Positions 8,138 to 19,809 of a stretch of DNA of 64,000 bases are shown in pieces (position 1 is the stretch's first letter; every line of letters starts with the position of its first letter). The notes under the pieces were generated by a model. The model was not told the DNA's origin and did no database searches. It was given only the letters and a program-made list of their open reading frames with translations. The stretch is from Prado023 sp963777855 (GTDB lineage: Bacteria; Actinomycetota; Actinomycetes; S36-B12; CAIYMF01): assembly GCA_963777855.1 (NCBI GenBank), contig CAVZRW010000007.1, forward strand, positions 62,001 through 126,000, read 5' to 3'. The translations under genes were made by a program, and so were the position numbers.

Positions 8138-9959
8138 CCGGCTCCCACCGGGTGCCGGGCAGGTCCTGACCCTCCGGCGGTGCCGCGGGGCCGATCAGGA
8201 AGCCCTGCGCCTCGTCACAGCCCAGCTCGGCGAGCAGGGCCAGCTGCTGGGGCTGCTCGACGCCTTCGGCGACCACGCGCTGGCCCAGGGCATGGGCCGC
8301 GGAGATCGCGGCGGAGACGATCGCGCGGTCCGCGGCGCTGGAGGTGATGCTCGCCACGAACGAGCGATCGATCTTGACCCGGTGCGGGCCCAGGAAGCGC
8401 AGCGCGCCCAGCGACGAGTAGCCGGTGCCGAAGTGGTCGATGGCCAGGCCGATGCCGCTCGAGCGCAGCCGGCGCAGGGTCAGCTGGGCGGGACCCGTGG
8501 CATCCAGCAGGCCCACCTCGCCCATCTCGAAGACCACCGCCGACGGCTCGTCACCCTCCTGCGCGATGATCCCCAGGGCGTCGCGGGCGAAGCTGGCCGA
8601 GAGCACCTGGCCCAGGGCCAGGTTGAGTCCCACGGCCACCTCGAGGCCCTCGCTGCGCCAGAGCGCGCGCTGGCGCAGCGCAAGGCGCAGCACCTGCTCG
8701 CTGATCCGGCCGTGCTGGCCGGCGCGCGCGGCCACGGGCAGGAAGTCCGAGGGGTAGACCAACTCGCCGTCGCGGTCGCGCAGCCGGGTCAGGGCCTCCA
8801 TGTACTGCAGCCGGCCGGTGGCGATCTCGACGATCGGCTGGAAGTGCAGCACCAGCCCGTCGCCGGCCAGCCCGGCGGCGAGGTCCTCGCGCAGTCGCTC
8901 GGCGGCTGCGAGCTCCTCGTCCATGTCGATCGAGTGGTAGCGGATCGCGTTGCGCCCGGCGTCCTTGGCCCGGTACATCGCCATGTCGGCCTGACGGAGC
9001 AGCTCGGGGCCGTCAGCATCGCCCATGGGCGCCGAGGCGATGCCCAGGCTCATCGTGACCCGGTGTGAGCGGCCCTCGATCGCGATGGGGTCGTCCAGCG
9101 TGGCCCGCACCCGCTCAGCCACCACGAGCGCCTCGCGCGGGTCCTCCAGGTGCGGGCAGACCACCACGAACTCGTCACCCCCCAACCGCCCGACGACGTC
9201 CTCGGGACGCACCACCCCGCGGATGCGCCCCGCGACGGCCACGAGCAGCTCGTCGCCCACGTGGTGGCCGCGGGTGTCGTTGACGAGCTTGAAGCCGTCG
9301 AGGTCCAGGAAGAGCACCGCCACGTGCTCGTCGGGGTCAGTGGCCACAGTGGCCAGCTGTCGCAGCAGCTCCTCACGGTTGACCAGGCCGGTCAGCGCGT
9401 CGTGCCGGGCAGCCCGGTGGAGGCTGTCCTCGGCGCTGCGACGCTCGGTGACGTCCTGCAGGACCACCAGGGCCGCGCCCTCGCCGGCGCGTCCGCGCAG
9501 CTCGGTGACGGTGGCCTGCACCCACCGGCCCCCGGCCACGCGCACGTCGTGCAGGCCCAGGCCGTCCACAGCTCCCCGGGGCCCGTCGGCCGGGATCCCG
9601 GAGCCGAGGGCGGAGTCGGGTACGGCATCGAAGGCCGCGTCGAAGGGGTCCGGTCCTGCGTCGTCGCCCGTTGCGCGGTGATCGTCGGGGCCACCGTCAG
9701 CCTCGGCCCCGGTCTGGTCAGGGCTGTCGTGGCGCGCAGGCAGCACGTCCTGCAGGCGAGCACCGACGAGGGCGTCGAGGTCGAGGTCGAGCAGGTCCGC
9801 GGCAGCGGCGTTGGCGTCGAGGACCTCACCGAGCACGGCACCCTCGCGACGCACGCGCAGCACGGCGACGGGCGACTGCTCGAACACGGCGGCCAGCAGC
9901 TCCTCGCCGCGGGCGAGGTCATGCCCGCGGGCATCCACCCGGCCGCGCCCCTCTCCCAT
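8091..9959 (-). CDS. PAS-GGDEF-EAL protein, putative diguanylate cyclase / c-di-GMP phosphodiesterase
   Basis: A 622-residue protein, intact. An N-terminal PAS-like sensor (about 20-170, interrupted by an acidic linker) is followed by a GGDEF domain (about 185-340) with an intact GGDEF at 260-264 and an RxxD product-inhibition site (RPED, 251-254) exactly five residues before it. An EAL domain spans about 368-610: EAL at 388-390, Asn in NLALGQ, Glu in FEMGE, Lys 529, and VVAEGVE at 562-568. The DDFGTG metal loop reads DHFGTG (508-513), so one of the two metal-binding aspartates is His. It therefore probably makes c-di-GMP; hydrolysis is uncertain. No membrane segment is evident. It lies downstream of dxs on the same strand, about 160 bases away. 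Confidence 0.92.
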   Translation of the reverse strand: MGEGRGRVDARGHDLARGEELLAAVFEQSPVAVLRVRREGAVLGEVLDANAAAADLLDLDLDALVGARLQDVLPARHDSPDQTGAEADGGPDDHRATGDDAGPDPFDAAFDAVPDSALGSGIPADGPRGAVDGLGLHDVRVAGGRWVQATVTELRGRAGEGAALVVLQDVTERRSAEDSLHRAARHDALTGLVNREELLRQLATVATDPDEHVAVLFLDLDGFKLVNDTRGHHVGDELLVAVAGRIRGVVRPEDVVGRLGGDEFVVVCPHLEDPREALVVAERVRATLDDPIAIEGRSHRVTMSLGIASAPMGDADGPELLRQADMAMYRAKDAGRNAIRYHSIDMDEELAAAERLREDLAAGLAGDGLVLHFQPIVEIATGRLQYMEALTRLRDRDGELVYPSDFLPVAARAGQHGRISEQVLRLALRQRALWRSEGLEVAVGLNLALGQVLSASFARDALGIIAQEGDEPSAVVFEMGEVGLLDATGPAQLTLRRLRSSGIGLAIDHFGTGYSSLGALRFLGPHRVKIDRSFVASITSSAADRAIVSAAISAAHALGQRVVAEGVEQPQQLALLAELGCDEAQGFLIGPAAPPEGQDLPGTRWEPVSLRRYPLPVRGLPV

Positions 9960-10118
9960 GCCCCCACGCCCTCCTGTGCCGAGCCACGACTGGCCCTCGC
10001 GCTGGATCCCCCATGCTAGGCGGGATCACGGACACCGCCGGGAGGGCTCGCGGCGCCCGGAACGAGTTGCTCCGAACGAGTGACCGGCCGGCAGGTCTGC
10101 CCGACCCCGCGCTCGTCG

Positions 10119-11997
10119 TCAACCGCGCGGATCGGCGAGCACGCGGCGGGCGGCGGCGGCTGCCGCGTCGGCGGTCAGGCCGAGATGCTCGAGCAGCGCC
10201 GGCCTGGCTGGCCTGGTCGAGGAAGCGCTGGGGGATCCCGAGACGCTCGATGCGCGGGGCCGCGCCCCGCTCGGCGGTGGCCACGGCCAGCGCGGCGCCG
10301 ACGCCGCCCACGAGGCCGTTGTCCTCGATCGTGACCACGGCCCCCACCTCGATGGCCAGGTCGACGAGCGCCGCCGGGATCGGGAGCACCCACGTGGGGC
10401 TGGCCGCCAGCGCCGGCACCCCTTCTGCGGAGAGCTTGGCAGCGGCCTCGCGAGCCACCCCCGCCATGCTCCCGATGCCCACGATCAGGACCCGCGGGTC
10501 GTCATCGGCGTGGAGCAGGTCCACCCCGTCGCGGGACTCCACGGCGACCAGCGGCTCGGCCAGCCGGCCCTTCGGGAACCGCACGACCGTGGGGCCGTCC
10601 TCGACCTCGACGGCCTCGTTGAGGGCCGCGCGCAGGGTGGCCTCGTCCCGCGGCGCCGCGAGCCTCAGCCCGGGCACGAGGCCCAACATGGACATGTCCC
10701 ACATGCCGTTGTGCGAGGCGCCGTCGTCGCCGGTGATCCCGGCCCGGTCGAGCACGATCGTGACCCCCGCGCGGTGCAGGGCGACGTCCATGAGCACCTG
10801 GTCGAACGCCCGGTTCAGGAACGTCGCGTACACGGCCACCACGGGGTGCAGGCCGGCGTAGGCCATCCCCGCCGCCGAGGTGATCGCGTGCTGCTCGGCG
10901 ATGCCGACGTCGAAGGTGCGCTGCGGGAAGCGCTCGGCGAACTGGTCGAGGCCGGTCGGGCTGAGCATGGCCGCGGTGACCGCGACCACGTCCGGCCGGC
11001 GCCGGCCGATCTGCACGAGCTCGTCGGCGAACACGCCGGTCCAGGTGGGGCCGCCGTTGCTGACCGGGATGCCGGTCTCGGGATCCATCACACCCACGCC
11101 GTGGAACCGGTCGGCCTCGTCGTTCTCCGCCGGCGCGTACCCGCGACCCTTCTCGGTGATGGCGTGCACGATGACCGGCCCGGGGAATCCCTTGGCCGCG
11201 CGCAGGGTGACCTCGAGGGCCTCCAGGTCGTGGCCGTCGACCGGGCCCAGGTACTTCAGGCCCAGGTCCTCGAACATCCCCTGCGGGGCGACGATGTCCT
11301 TGATCCCCTTCTTCATCCCGTGCAGGGTCTCGAACAGCGGCCCCCCGACCCAGCGGGTCCGACCGAGCACACCCTTGCCCCAGTCCAGGAACCGCTCGTA
11401 CCCGTCGGTGGTGCGCAGGGTGTCCAGGTGGCGGGCCAGGCCGCCGATCGTGCGGGCGTAGGAGCGCTCGTTGTCGTTGACGATGATGATGACCTGGCGC
11501 TCGGAGTCCGCGATGTTGTTCAGCGCCTCCCAGGCCATCCCGCCGGTCAGGGCGCCGTCGCCGACCACGGCCACGACGTGGCGGGTGCCCAGGATCCCGG
11601 CCTGCGCGAAGCCCTTGGCGATCCCGTCGGCGTAGCTCAGGGCGGTGGAGGCGTGCGAGTTCTCGATCACGTCGTGCGGGCTCTCGGCGCGCGACGGGTA
11701 GCCCGACAGCCCGCCCTCCTGGCGCAGGGTGTCGAAGGCGTCGCGGCGGCCGGTGAGCATCTTGTGCACGTAGGACTGGTGGCCGGTGTCCCAGAGGATC
11801 ACGTCGCGCGGGGAGTCGAACACCCGGTGCAGGCCGATGGTCAGTTCCACCACCCCGAGGTTCGGGCCCAGGTGCCCACCCGTGCGGCTGACTCGGTCGA
11901 CCAGGAACGCCCGAACCTCCTCGGCCAGGGTGCCGAGCTCCTCGGGAGCCAGCGCGCGCAGGTCGGCGGGTGAGTCGATGCGCTCCAGCACGCCCAC
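10119..11997 (-). CDS. dxs: 1-deoxy-D-xylulose-5-phosphate synthase (one frameshift near the 3' end)
   Basis: TPP enzyme of the MEP isoprenoid pathway, condensing pyruvate and glyceraldehyde 3-phosphate. It is about 626 residues, normal for the family. Visible landmarks are HLGPNLGVVELT, the TPP motif GDGALTGGMAWEALNN, DRAGITGDDGASHNG and VGGVGAA near the C-terminus. One indel near 10200 diverts the frame; reading the other frame restores a normal tail (ALLEHLGLTADAAAAAARRV) and a stop at 10119. The GTG start has a GGAGG site about 15 bases upstream, and a possible -10 box TAGACT further up. Neighbours are unrelated; it is divergent from the small gene at 12108. Confidence 0.95.
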
Positions 11998-12094
11998 GGT
12001 GTTGTGCCTCCTGCCTGCGATGGTCGGAGCCCCAGTCTAGGAGCGATCAGCCAGGAGCACGCGAGGGGCGCGGCGCCGGCCCGCAGGTTGGCCC

Positions 12095-12100
12095 TACGCT
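12095..12100 (+). promoter_or_regulatory. -10 box TACGCT of leaderless gene
   Basis: TACGCT ends seven bases before GTG 12108 with no ribosome-binding site between. Confidence 0.6.
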
Positions 12101-12107
12101 CTGGTGC

Positions 12108-12470
12108 GTGACCACGCCACCGGGATGGCCGCGCGCCGTCCCCGACCCCGAGTCGCCGGAGTTCGCGGCCCGCGTGGTGGGCTGGCTGCTCGAGCTCTGC
12201 CCGCCGGAGTACCGCGGCCATGACGTGCTGCGCCGCTACCCGGTCATCCTGGCCCGGTTCGCCCACCTGCACGCGGATGCGACCCTCCAGGCGGCCCGGA
12301 CGGCCTACTCGGGCGTCCGCCGCGACCTCGCCGGGATCGTCCCGCCCGAGGCCATCGAGGAGTCCCTGGACGCCCTGAGCCGTGAGGGCGCGCACCTGTC
12401 GGCCCGCGTGCGCGAGGTGGCCCTGGTGGAGGAGGCCCTGCACGGCCGGCGCTGGCGCCCCAAGCTGTAG
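12108..12470 (+). CDS. Conserved hypothetical protein, 120 residues
   Basis: Small, soluble, mainly helical protein (VVGWLLELCPPEYRGHDVLRRYP, then AHLHADATLQAARTAYSGVRR). It is not recognised as a named family, but the composition, codon use and leaderless start look genuine, and similar short genes occur in other actinobacteria as I recall. No metal or nucleotide motif is seen. It faces away from dxs across a shared promoter region and is followed by the SOUL gene 61 bases later. Confidence 0.7.
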   Translation: MTTPPGWPRAVPDPESPEFAARVVGWLLELCPPEYRGHDVLRRYPVILARFAHLHADATLQAARTAYSGVRRDLAGIVPPEAIEESLDALSREGAHLSARVREVALVEEALHGRRWRPKL

Positions 12471-12531
12471 GCGTTGCACCGCACCCCTGCGGCCGGTCGC
12501 GCTCCCGCTGCGAGGGACGCAGACTGGGGTC

Positions 12532-13065
12532 ATGACCGCACAGCAGCCCTACGAGGTCGTCGACCGCGTCGGCGAGGCCGAGATCCGCGACTACCCGGTG
12601 CACGCCGTGGCCGAGGTGACCGTCCCGGGGGACTTCGACTCCGCGGGCAACCGGGGCTTCCGACCGCTCTTCGGCTACATCCAGGGCGGGCGGATCGCGA
12701 TGACCGCGCCGGTCATCCAGACTCCCGGTCCGCAGGGCAACACGGTGGCCTTCGTGATGCCGGCCGACCGCGCCACGGCGGACCTGCCCGCTCCGGGTGA
12801 CCCGGCGGTGGGCCTGCGCGTGGTGCCCCGCCAGGCCGCGGCCGCCCTGCGGTTCTCCGGCCGTGGCGACGCCCGCGACCTGGAACGCCAGGGTGAGCGG
12901 CTGCTGGCTGCGCTGGCCGACTCGCCGTGGCGCCCGGCCGGCGCCGTGCGCCTGGCCCGCTTCAACGCCCCGTTCATCCCGCCGTTCCTGCGCCACAACG
13001 AGGTGCTGGTCGACGTCGAGCCGGTCGACGTCGAGCCGGCCGGCGGGCAGTCGACCGGCTCCTGA
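12532..13065 (+). CDS. SOUL-family heme-binding protein
   Basis: A 177-residue protein that opens with the SOUL hallmark YEVVDRVGEAEIRDYP. It then has GFRPLFGYIQGGRIAMTAPVIQ and a C-terminal ARFNAPFIPPFLRHNEVLV, the conserved family ending. SOUL proteins bind heme or tetrapyrroles; the physiological role in bacteria is unclear. A VDVEP duplication follows the fold. There is no signal peptide, so it is cytosolic. ATG 12532 has a CAGACT box six bases upstream. It is followed by a strong terminator shared with acnA. Confidence 0.88.
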   Translation: MTAQQPYEVVDRVGEAEIRDYPVHAVAEVTVPGDFDSAGNRGFRPLFGYIQGGRIAMTAPVIQTPGPQGNTVAFVMPADRATADLPAPGDPAVGLRVVPRQAAAALRFSGRGDARDLERQGERLLAALADSPWRPAGAVRLARFNAPFIPPFLRHNEVLVDVEPVDVEPAGGQSTGS

Positions 13066-13071
13066 CACGAC

Positions 13072-13111
13072 GACGCCGCACCGACGCCCGCAGGGGCTTC
13101 GGTGCGGCGTC
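13072..13111. terminator. Bidirectional terminator between SOUL gene and acnA
   Basis: Perfect 13-bp stem: GACGCCGCACCGA (13072-13084) pairs with TCGGTGCGGCGTC (13099-13111) around a 14-base loop. It sits exactly between two convergent stop codons. Confidence 0.85.
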
Positions 13112-13118
13112 GGCCCGG

Positions 13119-15776
<2,658 letters not shown>

Positions 15777-15839
15777 GGGCTCTCCTACGTCTCGGACCAG
15801 GTAGCCGAAGGCTATCGCGGGCCACGGATCCCAGTCATT

Positions 15840-15857
15840 TATCTTGATATCAAGATA
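15840..15857. promoter_or_regulatory. 18-bp perfect palindrome upstream of acnA, putative operator
   Basis: TATCTTGATATCAAGATA is a perfect inverted repeat, strikingly AT-rich in this GC-rich region. It lies between the stop of the RNA methyltransferase gene (15858) and acnA. The form matches MarR-family (TamR-like) operators reported upstream of aconitase and other TCA genes in Streptomyces, as I remember them. Confidence 0.75.
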
Positions 15858-17054
15858 TCACTCGCGGGCGAGCAGCGCCACGCATTCGACGTGGTGCGTC
15901 GTCGGGAACAGGTCCAGGCCCACGAGCTCGACCAGCAGGTACCCGGCGGCCGTGAACCCGGCCACGTCGCGAGCCAGGGCCACGGGGTCGCAGGCCACGT
16001 AGGCCACCGCCCGTGGACCGGCCGCACAGATCGCCGCCACGACGCCGGCGCCGGCACCAGCCCGCGGCGGGTCCAGCACCACCAGGTCAGCACCGCTCAG
16101 GGCACCCGGCCGGGTCACCCACCGCTCCACGGAGGCGCGCTCGACGCTCACCGGTCGATCCCCGGCATTGCGCGCGGCCAGCGCGCACGCGACCCGATCA
16201 CCCTCGACGAGGGTCAGGGGCATGCTCGCGTCGGCCACGCTGAGGCCGAACAGCCCGACGCCCCCGTACAGGTCGACCAGGGCCTCCCCCGGCTGGGCGG
16301 CCAGCATCCGGCGCACGTGGCCGACCAGGGCGTCAGCGGCCCCCGGATGCACCTGCCAGAACCCGTCGGCAGCGACCAGCCAGTCACGTCCCGCGGCCCG
16401 CTGGAGCACCGGCTCCGACGGGGCCCTCCCCTCGGGGAAGGCCAGCGGACCCCCGACAGCCGACGTGCCGAACCGGACGCGCCCGGGCGGCCACGTGCGG
16501 GCGAACATCCCCAGCGGGGCCAGATCGGGGTGCAGCTGGGGGCACCCGCCGGCCACGACCACCTCGTGCGATCGCGGCCCCAGGAACCCGGCCCGGCCCG
16601 CATCGTCGACCGCCAGCGTCCCGCGGGTGCGCCAGCCCAGGCCGTCGGCGTCCTGACCGGGCGCACCGTCGGGGCCGAGCACCTCCTGCACCCGGAACCC
16701 GGGCCCAAGCGTGATCCCGGCGAAGCGGGCCATCGCCTCGCGGACCACCGCGGCCTTCAGGGCCCGGGAGCCCTCGGGAGTCACGTGCTGCCAGTCGCAT
16801 CCGCCGCACGCGCCGGCCACCGGGCAGGGGGCCGCTCGGCGCTCGGCGGCAGCGACCAGCACCTCGAGGGCATCAGCCCGCACGAACCGGCCCTTGCGAC
16901 CGAGGCTGGTCACCTGCGCCACCACCCGCTCGCCGGGCAGGGCGTGGCGCACGAACAGCACCTGGCCCTCGTGGCGGGCCACGCAGTGGCCCCCGTGGGC
17001 CACCGCACCGACCTCCACCTCGACGCGCTGGCCGACGCGCAGGGCCTGGCTCAC
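15858..17054 (-). CDS. TRAM-domain class I SAM-dependent RNA methyltransferase (TrmA/RlmD type)
   Basis: A 398-residue enzyme expected to make 5-methyluridine in rRNA or tRNA. An N-terminal TRAM domain (about 5-65) precedes a Cys cluster, CPVAGACGGCDWQH (about 77-90), typical of the [4Fe-4S] site of this family. The SAM motif is LVDLYGGVGLFGLSVA, and VVLDPPRAGAG carries the motif IV DPPR. The catalytic segment reads YVACDPVALARD, with Asp where SCNP/T is common. ATG 17054 overlaps the stop of the upstream APC permease gene (17051-17054), so the two are translationally coupled. Substrate position cannot be told. Confidence 0.9.
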   Translation of the reverse strand: MSQALRVGQRVEVEVGAVAHGGHCVARHEGQVLFVRHALPGERVVAQVTSLGRKGRFVRADALEVLVAAAERRAAPCPVAGACGGCDWQHVTPEGSRALKAAVVREAMARFAGITLGPGFRVQEVLGPDGAPGQDADGLGWRTRGTLAVDDAGRAGFLGPRSHEVVVAGGCPQLHPDLAPLGMFARTWPPGRVRFGTSAVGGPLAFPEGRAPSEPVLQRAAGRDWLVAADGFWQVHPGAADALVGHVRRMLAAQPGEALVDLYGGVGLFGLSVADASMPLTLVEGDRVACALAARNAGDRPVSVERASVERWVTRPGALSGADLVVLDPPRAGAGAGVVAAICAAGPRAVAYVACDPVALARDVAGFTAAGYLLVELVGLDLFPTTHHVECVALLARE

Positions 17055-19090
17055 CGCTTCGACAGCGGCGGTGCGCCCATCTCGCCGGCCACATAGGCCT
17101 CCGCGGCCTCGGCGTCCGGCTCACCCCGGCGCAGGGCACCCGGCGCGGGCTGCTCGGGCTCGCTGGCGATCCGCTCGCTGCTCAGCAGCTGCCACGGGAC
17201 GCTGACGACCATCACGCCCTGGGAGAACAGCAGGCGGCTCTTGAGCCGCAGCGCGCTCTGGTTGTGCAGCAGCTGCTCCCACCAGTGCCCGACCACGTAC
17301 TCGGGCACGTACACGGTGACCAGGTCACGCGGGGAGTCCCGGCGGATGCCGCGCACGTACTCCACGACCGGGCGGGTCACCTCGCGGTAGGGCGAGTCCA
17401 GCACCTTGAGGGCCACCGGGATCTCCCGGCGCTCCCACTCCTGGGCCAGGCGTGCCGTCGCGTCGTCGTCGACGTTCACCGTGACGGCCTCGAGGACCGT
17501 CGGCCGCGTGGCGCGGGCGTAGGCCAGGGCGCGGAGGGTCGGCTTGTGGATCTTGGAGACCAGCACGATGGCGTGCACCCGGCTGGGCAGCGTCACCACC
17601 TCGTCCTCGCCGGCGACCAGCTCGAGTGCCACCTGGTCGTAGTGGCTGCGGATGGACTGCATGATCAGGTAGAGCACCGGCATGGCCACGCAGACGATCC
17701 ACGCGCCGTGGGTGAACTTGGTGGCCAGCACGATGATCAGCACGGTGCCGGTCATCAGGAAGCCGATGGTGTTGACCACGCGGCTGCGCACCATGCGGGC
17801 CCGGGCAGCGGGGTCGGTCTCGGTCAGCAGGTGCCGCGTCCAGTGCTTGATCATCCCCAGCTGGCTGAGGGTGAACGACACGAAGACGCCGATGATGTAC
17901 AGCTGGATCAGAGCCGACACATCGGCGCTGTAGATGTAGATCAGCAGGCAGGCCAGGCCGGCCAGGGTGATGATCCCGTTGCTGAACGCCAGCCGGTCGC
18001 CGCGGGTGTGCAGCTGGCGGGGCAGGTAGCCGTCGCGCGCCAGGATCGAGCCGAGCACCGGGAACCCGTTGAAGGCGGTGTTGGCAGCCAGCACCAGGAT
18101 CAGGGCCGTCACCACCGAGACGAAGATGAACATCGGGGTGAAGTTCGAGAAGACGGCCTGGGCCACCTGGGCGATGACCGTCTTCTGCTCGGTGCCGGGG
18201 GGCATGCCGACCAGGTCCGAGTTCTTCTCCGCGATCTTCACCTGGGTCTCGACGGCCAACCAGGTGATGCCGCCGAACATGGTGGTGGCGATCACCCCGA
18301 GCATGAGCAGGGTCGTGGCGGCGTTGCGGCTCTTGGGCTTGCGGAAGGCCGGCACGCCGTTGCTGATCGCCTCGATGCCGGTCAGGGCCGTGGTGCCTGA
18401 GGAGAACGCGCGCGCCAGCAGGAACACCAGCCCCGCCCCGGTGAAGGTGGCCTCGGGAGTGATCTGCCAGTCGGCGGACTCGGCGCGCAGCACGTCGCCG
18501 GAGGCGATCCGTACGATCGCCCAGATCAGCATGGAGAAGATCGCGAAGATGAAGGCGTACGTGGGGATGGCGAACGTGGTGCCCGACTCGCGCACGCCGC
18601 GCAGGTTCATCACCGTGAGCAGGACCACCAGCCCGATGGCGATCACGACCTTGTGCTGGCCGATCGCCGGGATCGCCGAGGCCGCGTTGGCCACCGCCGA
18701 GGAGATCGACACAGCCACCGTGAGCACGTAGTCGACCATCAGCGCACTGGCCACGAACACCCCCGCGCGCGGGCCGAGGTTGGTCGACACGACCTCGTAG
18801 TCGCCACCGCCGGAGGGGTAGGCGTGCACGTTCTGCCGGTACGAGGCGACCACGACCAGGAACACGAGGATGACCGCCGCCGCAACCCACGGCGCGTACT
18901 GGAACAGCACGTAGCCACCCAGCGAGAGCACGAGCAGGATCTCCTGCGTCGCATACCCGTTGGACGACAGCGCATCGGAGGCGAACACGGGCAGCGCGAT
19001 GCGCTTCGGGAGCAGCGTCTCGCCCAGCTGGTCGGAGTGCAGCGCACGTCCGAAGAGGATGCGCTTGGCCCCATCGGTCACGGTTCCCAC
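17051..19090 (-). CDS. APC-superfamily permease, probable K+ transporter (KimA-like)
   Basis: A 679-residue membrane protein with about twelve transmembrane helices in the first ~460 residues and a cytosolic C-terminal domain of about 200. Family features include PVFASDALSSNGYATQEILL, SYRQNVHAYPSGGGDYEV and DYVLTVAVSISSAVA. This branch of APC permeases is annotated as amino-acid permease, but KimA of the same type imports potassium. Two RCK (TrkA) genes face it across 56 bases, which supports K+ transport. The GTG start is eight bases after a TAGCAT box, so it is leaderless. The stop overlaps the start of the RNA methyltransferase. Confidence 0.85.
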   Translation of the reverse strand: MGTVTDGAKRILFGRALHSDQLGETLLPKRIALPVFASDALSSNGYATQEILLVLSLGGYVLFQYAPWVAAAVILVFLVVVASYRQNVHAYPSGGGDYEVVSTNLGPRAGVFVASALMVDYVLTVAVSISSAVANAASAIPAIGQHKVVIAIGLVVLLTVMNLRGVRESGTTFAIPTYAFIFAIFSMLIWAIVRIASGDVLRAESADWQITPEATFTGAGLVFLLARAFSSGTTALTGIEAISNGVPAFRKPKSRNAATTLLMLGVIATTMFGGITWLAVETQVKIAEKNSDLVGMPPGTEQKTVIAQVAQAVFSNFTPMFIFVSVVTALILVLAANTAFNGFPVLGSILARDGYLPRQLHTRGDRLAFSNGIITLAGLACLLIYIYSADVSALIQLYIIGVFVSFTLSQLGMIKHWTRHLLTETDPAARARMVRSRVVNTIGFLMTGTVLIIVLATKFTHGAWIVCVAMPVLYLIMQSIRSHYDQVALELVAGEDEVVTLPSRVHAIVLVSKIHKPTLRALAYARATRPTVLEAVTVNVDDDATARLAQEWERREIPVALKVLDSPYREVTRPVVEYVRGIRRDSPRDLVTVYVPEYVVGHWWEQLLHNQSALRLKSRLLFSQGVMVVSVPWQLLSSERIASEPEQPAPGALRRGEPDAEAAEAYVAGEMGAPPLSKR

Positions 19091-19098
19091 GGGGGGAC

Positions 19099-19104
19099 AT
19101 GCTA
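19099..19104 (-). promoter_or_regulatory. -10 box TAGCAT of leaderless APC permease gene
   Basis: On the minus strand TAGCAT ends eight bases before the GTG at 19090. It shares the 56-base divergent region with the trkA promoter. Confidence 0.6.
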
Positions 19105-19132
19105 CGGCGGGGCACTGGCCGACGGTGACGTG

Positions 19133-19138
19133 TAGCGT
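19133..19138 (+). promoter_or_regulatory. -10 box TAGCGT of leaderless trkA gene
   Basis: TAGCGT ends eight bases before GTG 19147. Confidence 0.6.
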
Positions 19139-19146
19139 TTCACCCC

Positions 19147-19809
19147 GTGCACATCGTGATCCTCGGTTGCGGCCGTGTCGGTTCCGCCCTGGCCACCACC
19201 CTGGACCGCCAGGGACATTCGGTGGCGATCATCGACGTGGATCCGGAGGCCTTCCGCAAGCTGCCGCCCGACTTCGGCGGCCAGACCGTGGTCGGTGTGG
19301 GCTTCGATCGCGAGACGCTGATCGAGTCGGGGATCGAGCGCGCGCAGGCGTTCGCCGCCTGCTCCAGCGGCGACAACACCAACATCATCGCCGCGCGGGT
19401 GGCCCGCGAGACCTTCGGCGTGGAGAACGTCGTGGCCCGCATCTACGACCCCCGGCGTGCCGAGGTCTACCAGCGCCTGGGCATCCCCACCGTGGCCAGC
19501 GTCGCCTGGTCCACCGACCAGATGCTGCGCCGCCTGCTTCCGATGGGCGCGCAGGAGGAGTGGACCGATGCCAGCGGCACCGTGGCCCTGGCCGAGATGG
19601 AGGTCCACCCGGCCTGGTTCGGCCGGCTCGTGCACGACCTGCAGGACGCGACGGGGGCGCGCATCGCCTTCCTCACCCGGTTCGGCTCCGCACTGCTGCC
19701 GACCCGCGAGACGGTCCTGCAGGACGGCGACCTCGTCCACGTGCTGCTCATGCGCGACGACGAGGAACGCATCCAGGAGATGTTCCGCACCGCACCGGAG
19801 GCGCACTGA
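19147..19809 (+). CDS. TrkA-family K+ transport regulator (RCK), first of a pair
   Basis: A 220-residue protein with an N-terminal Rossmann fold (HIVILGCGRVGSALA) and the acidic end of strand beta-2 (IIDVDPEAF), which together bind NAD(H) or a nucleotide. An RCK_C domain (about 140-215) ends with LQDGDLVHVLLMRDDEERIQEMF. Such proteins gate potassium channels or transporters on the cytosolic face. The stop overlaps the start of the next trkA gene (TGATG), so the pair is co-translated, as in mycobacterial ceoB-ceoC. It is divergent from the APC permease, the likely partner; no TrkH/TrkG channel lies in the window. Confidence 0.92.
   Translation: MHIVILGCGRVGSALATTLDRQGHSVAIIDVDPEAFRKLPPDFGGQTVVGVGFDRETLIESGIERAQAFAACSSGDNTNIIAARVARETFGVENVVARIYDPRRAEVYQRLGIPTVASVAWSTDQMLRRLLPMGAQEEWTDASGTVALAEMEVHPAWFGRLVHDLQDATGARIAFLTRFGSALLPTRETVLQDGDLVHVLLMRDDEERIQEMFRTAPEAH

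Noticed and set aside
9919..10118. A long C-terminal extension of dxs
   Set aside because: It arises from a frameshift near 10200; the alternative frame restores the normal DXS tail and stops at 10119.
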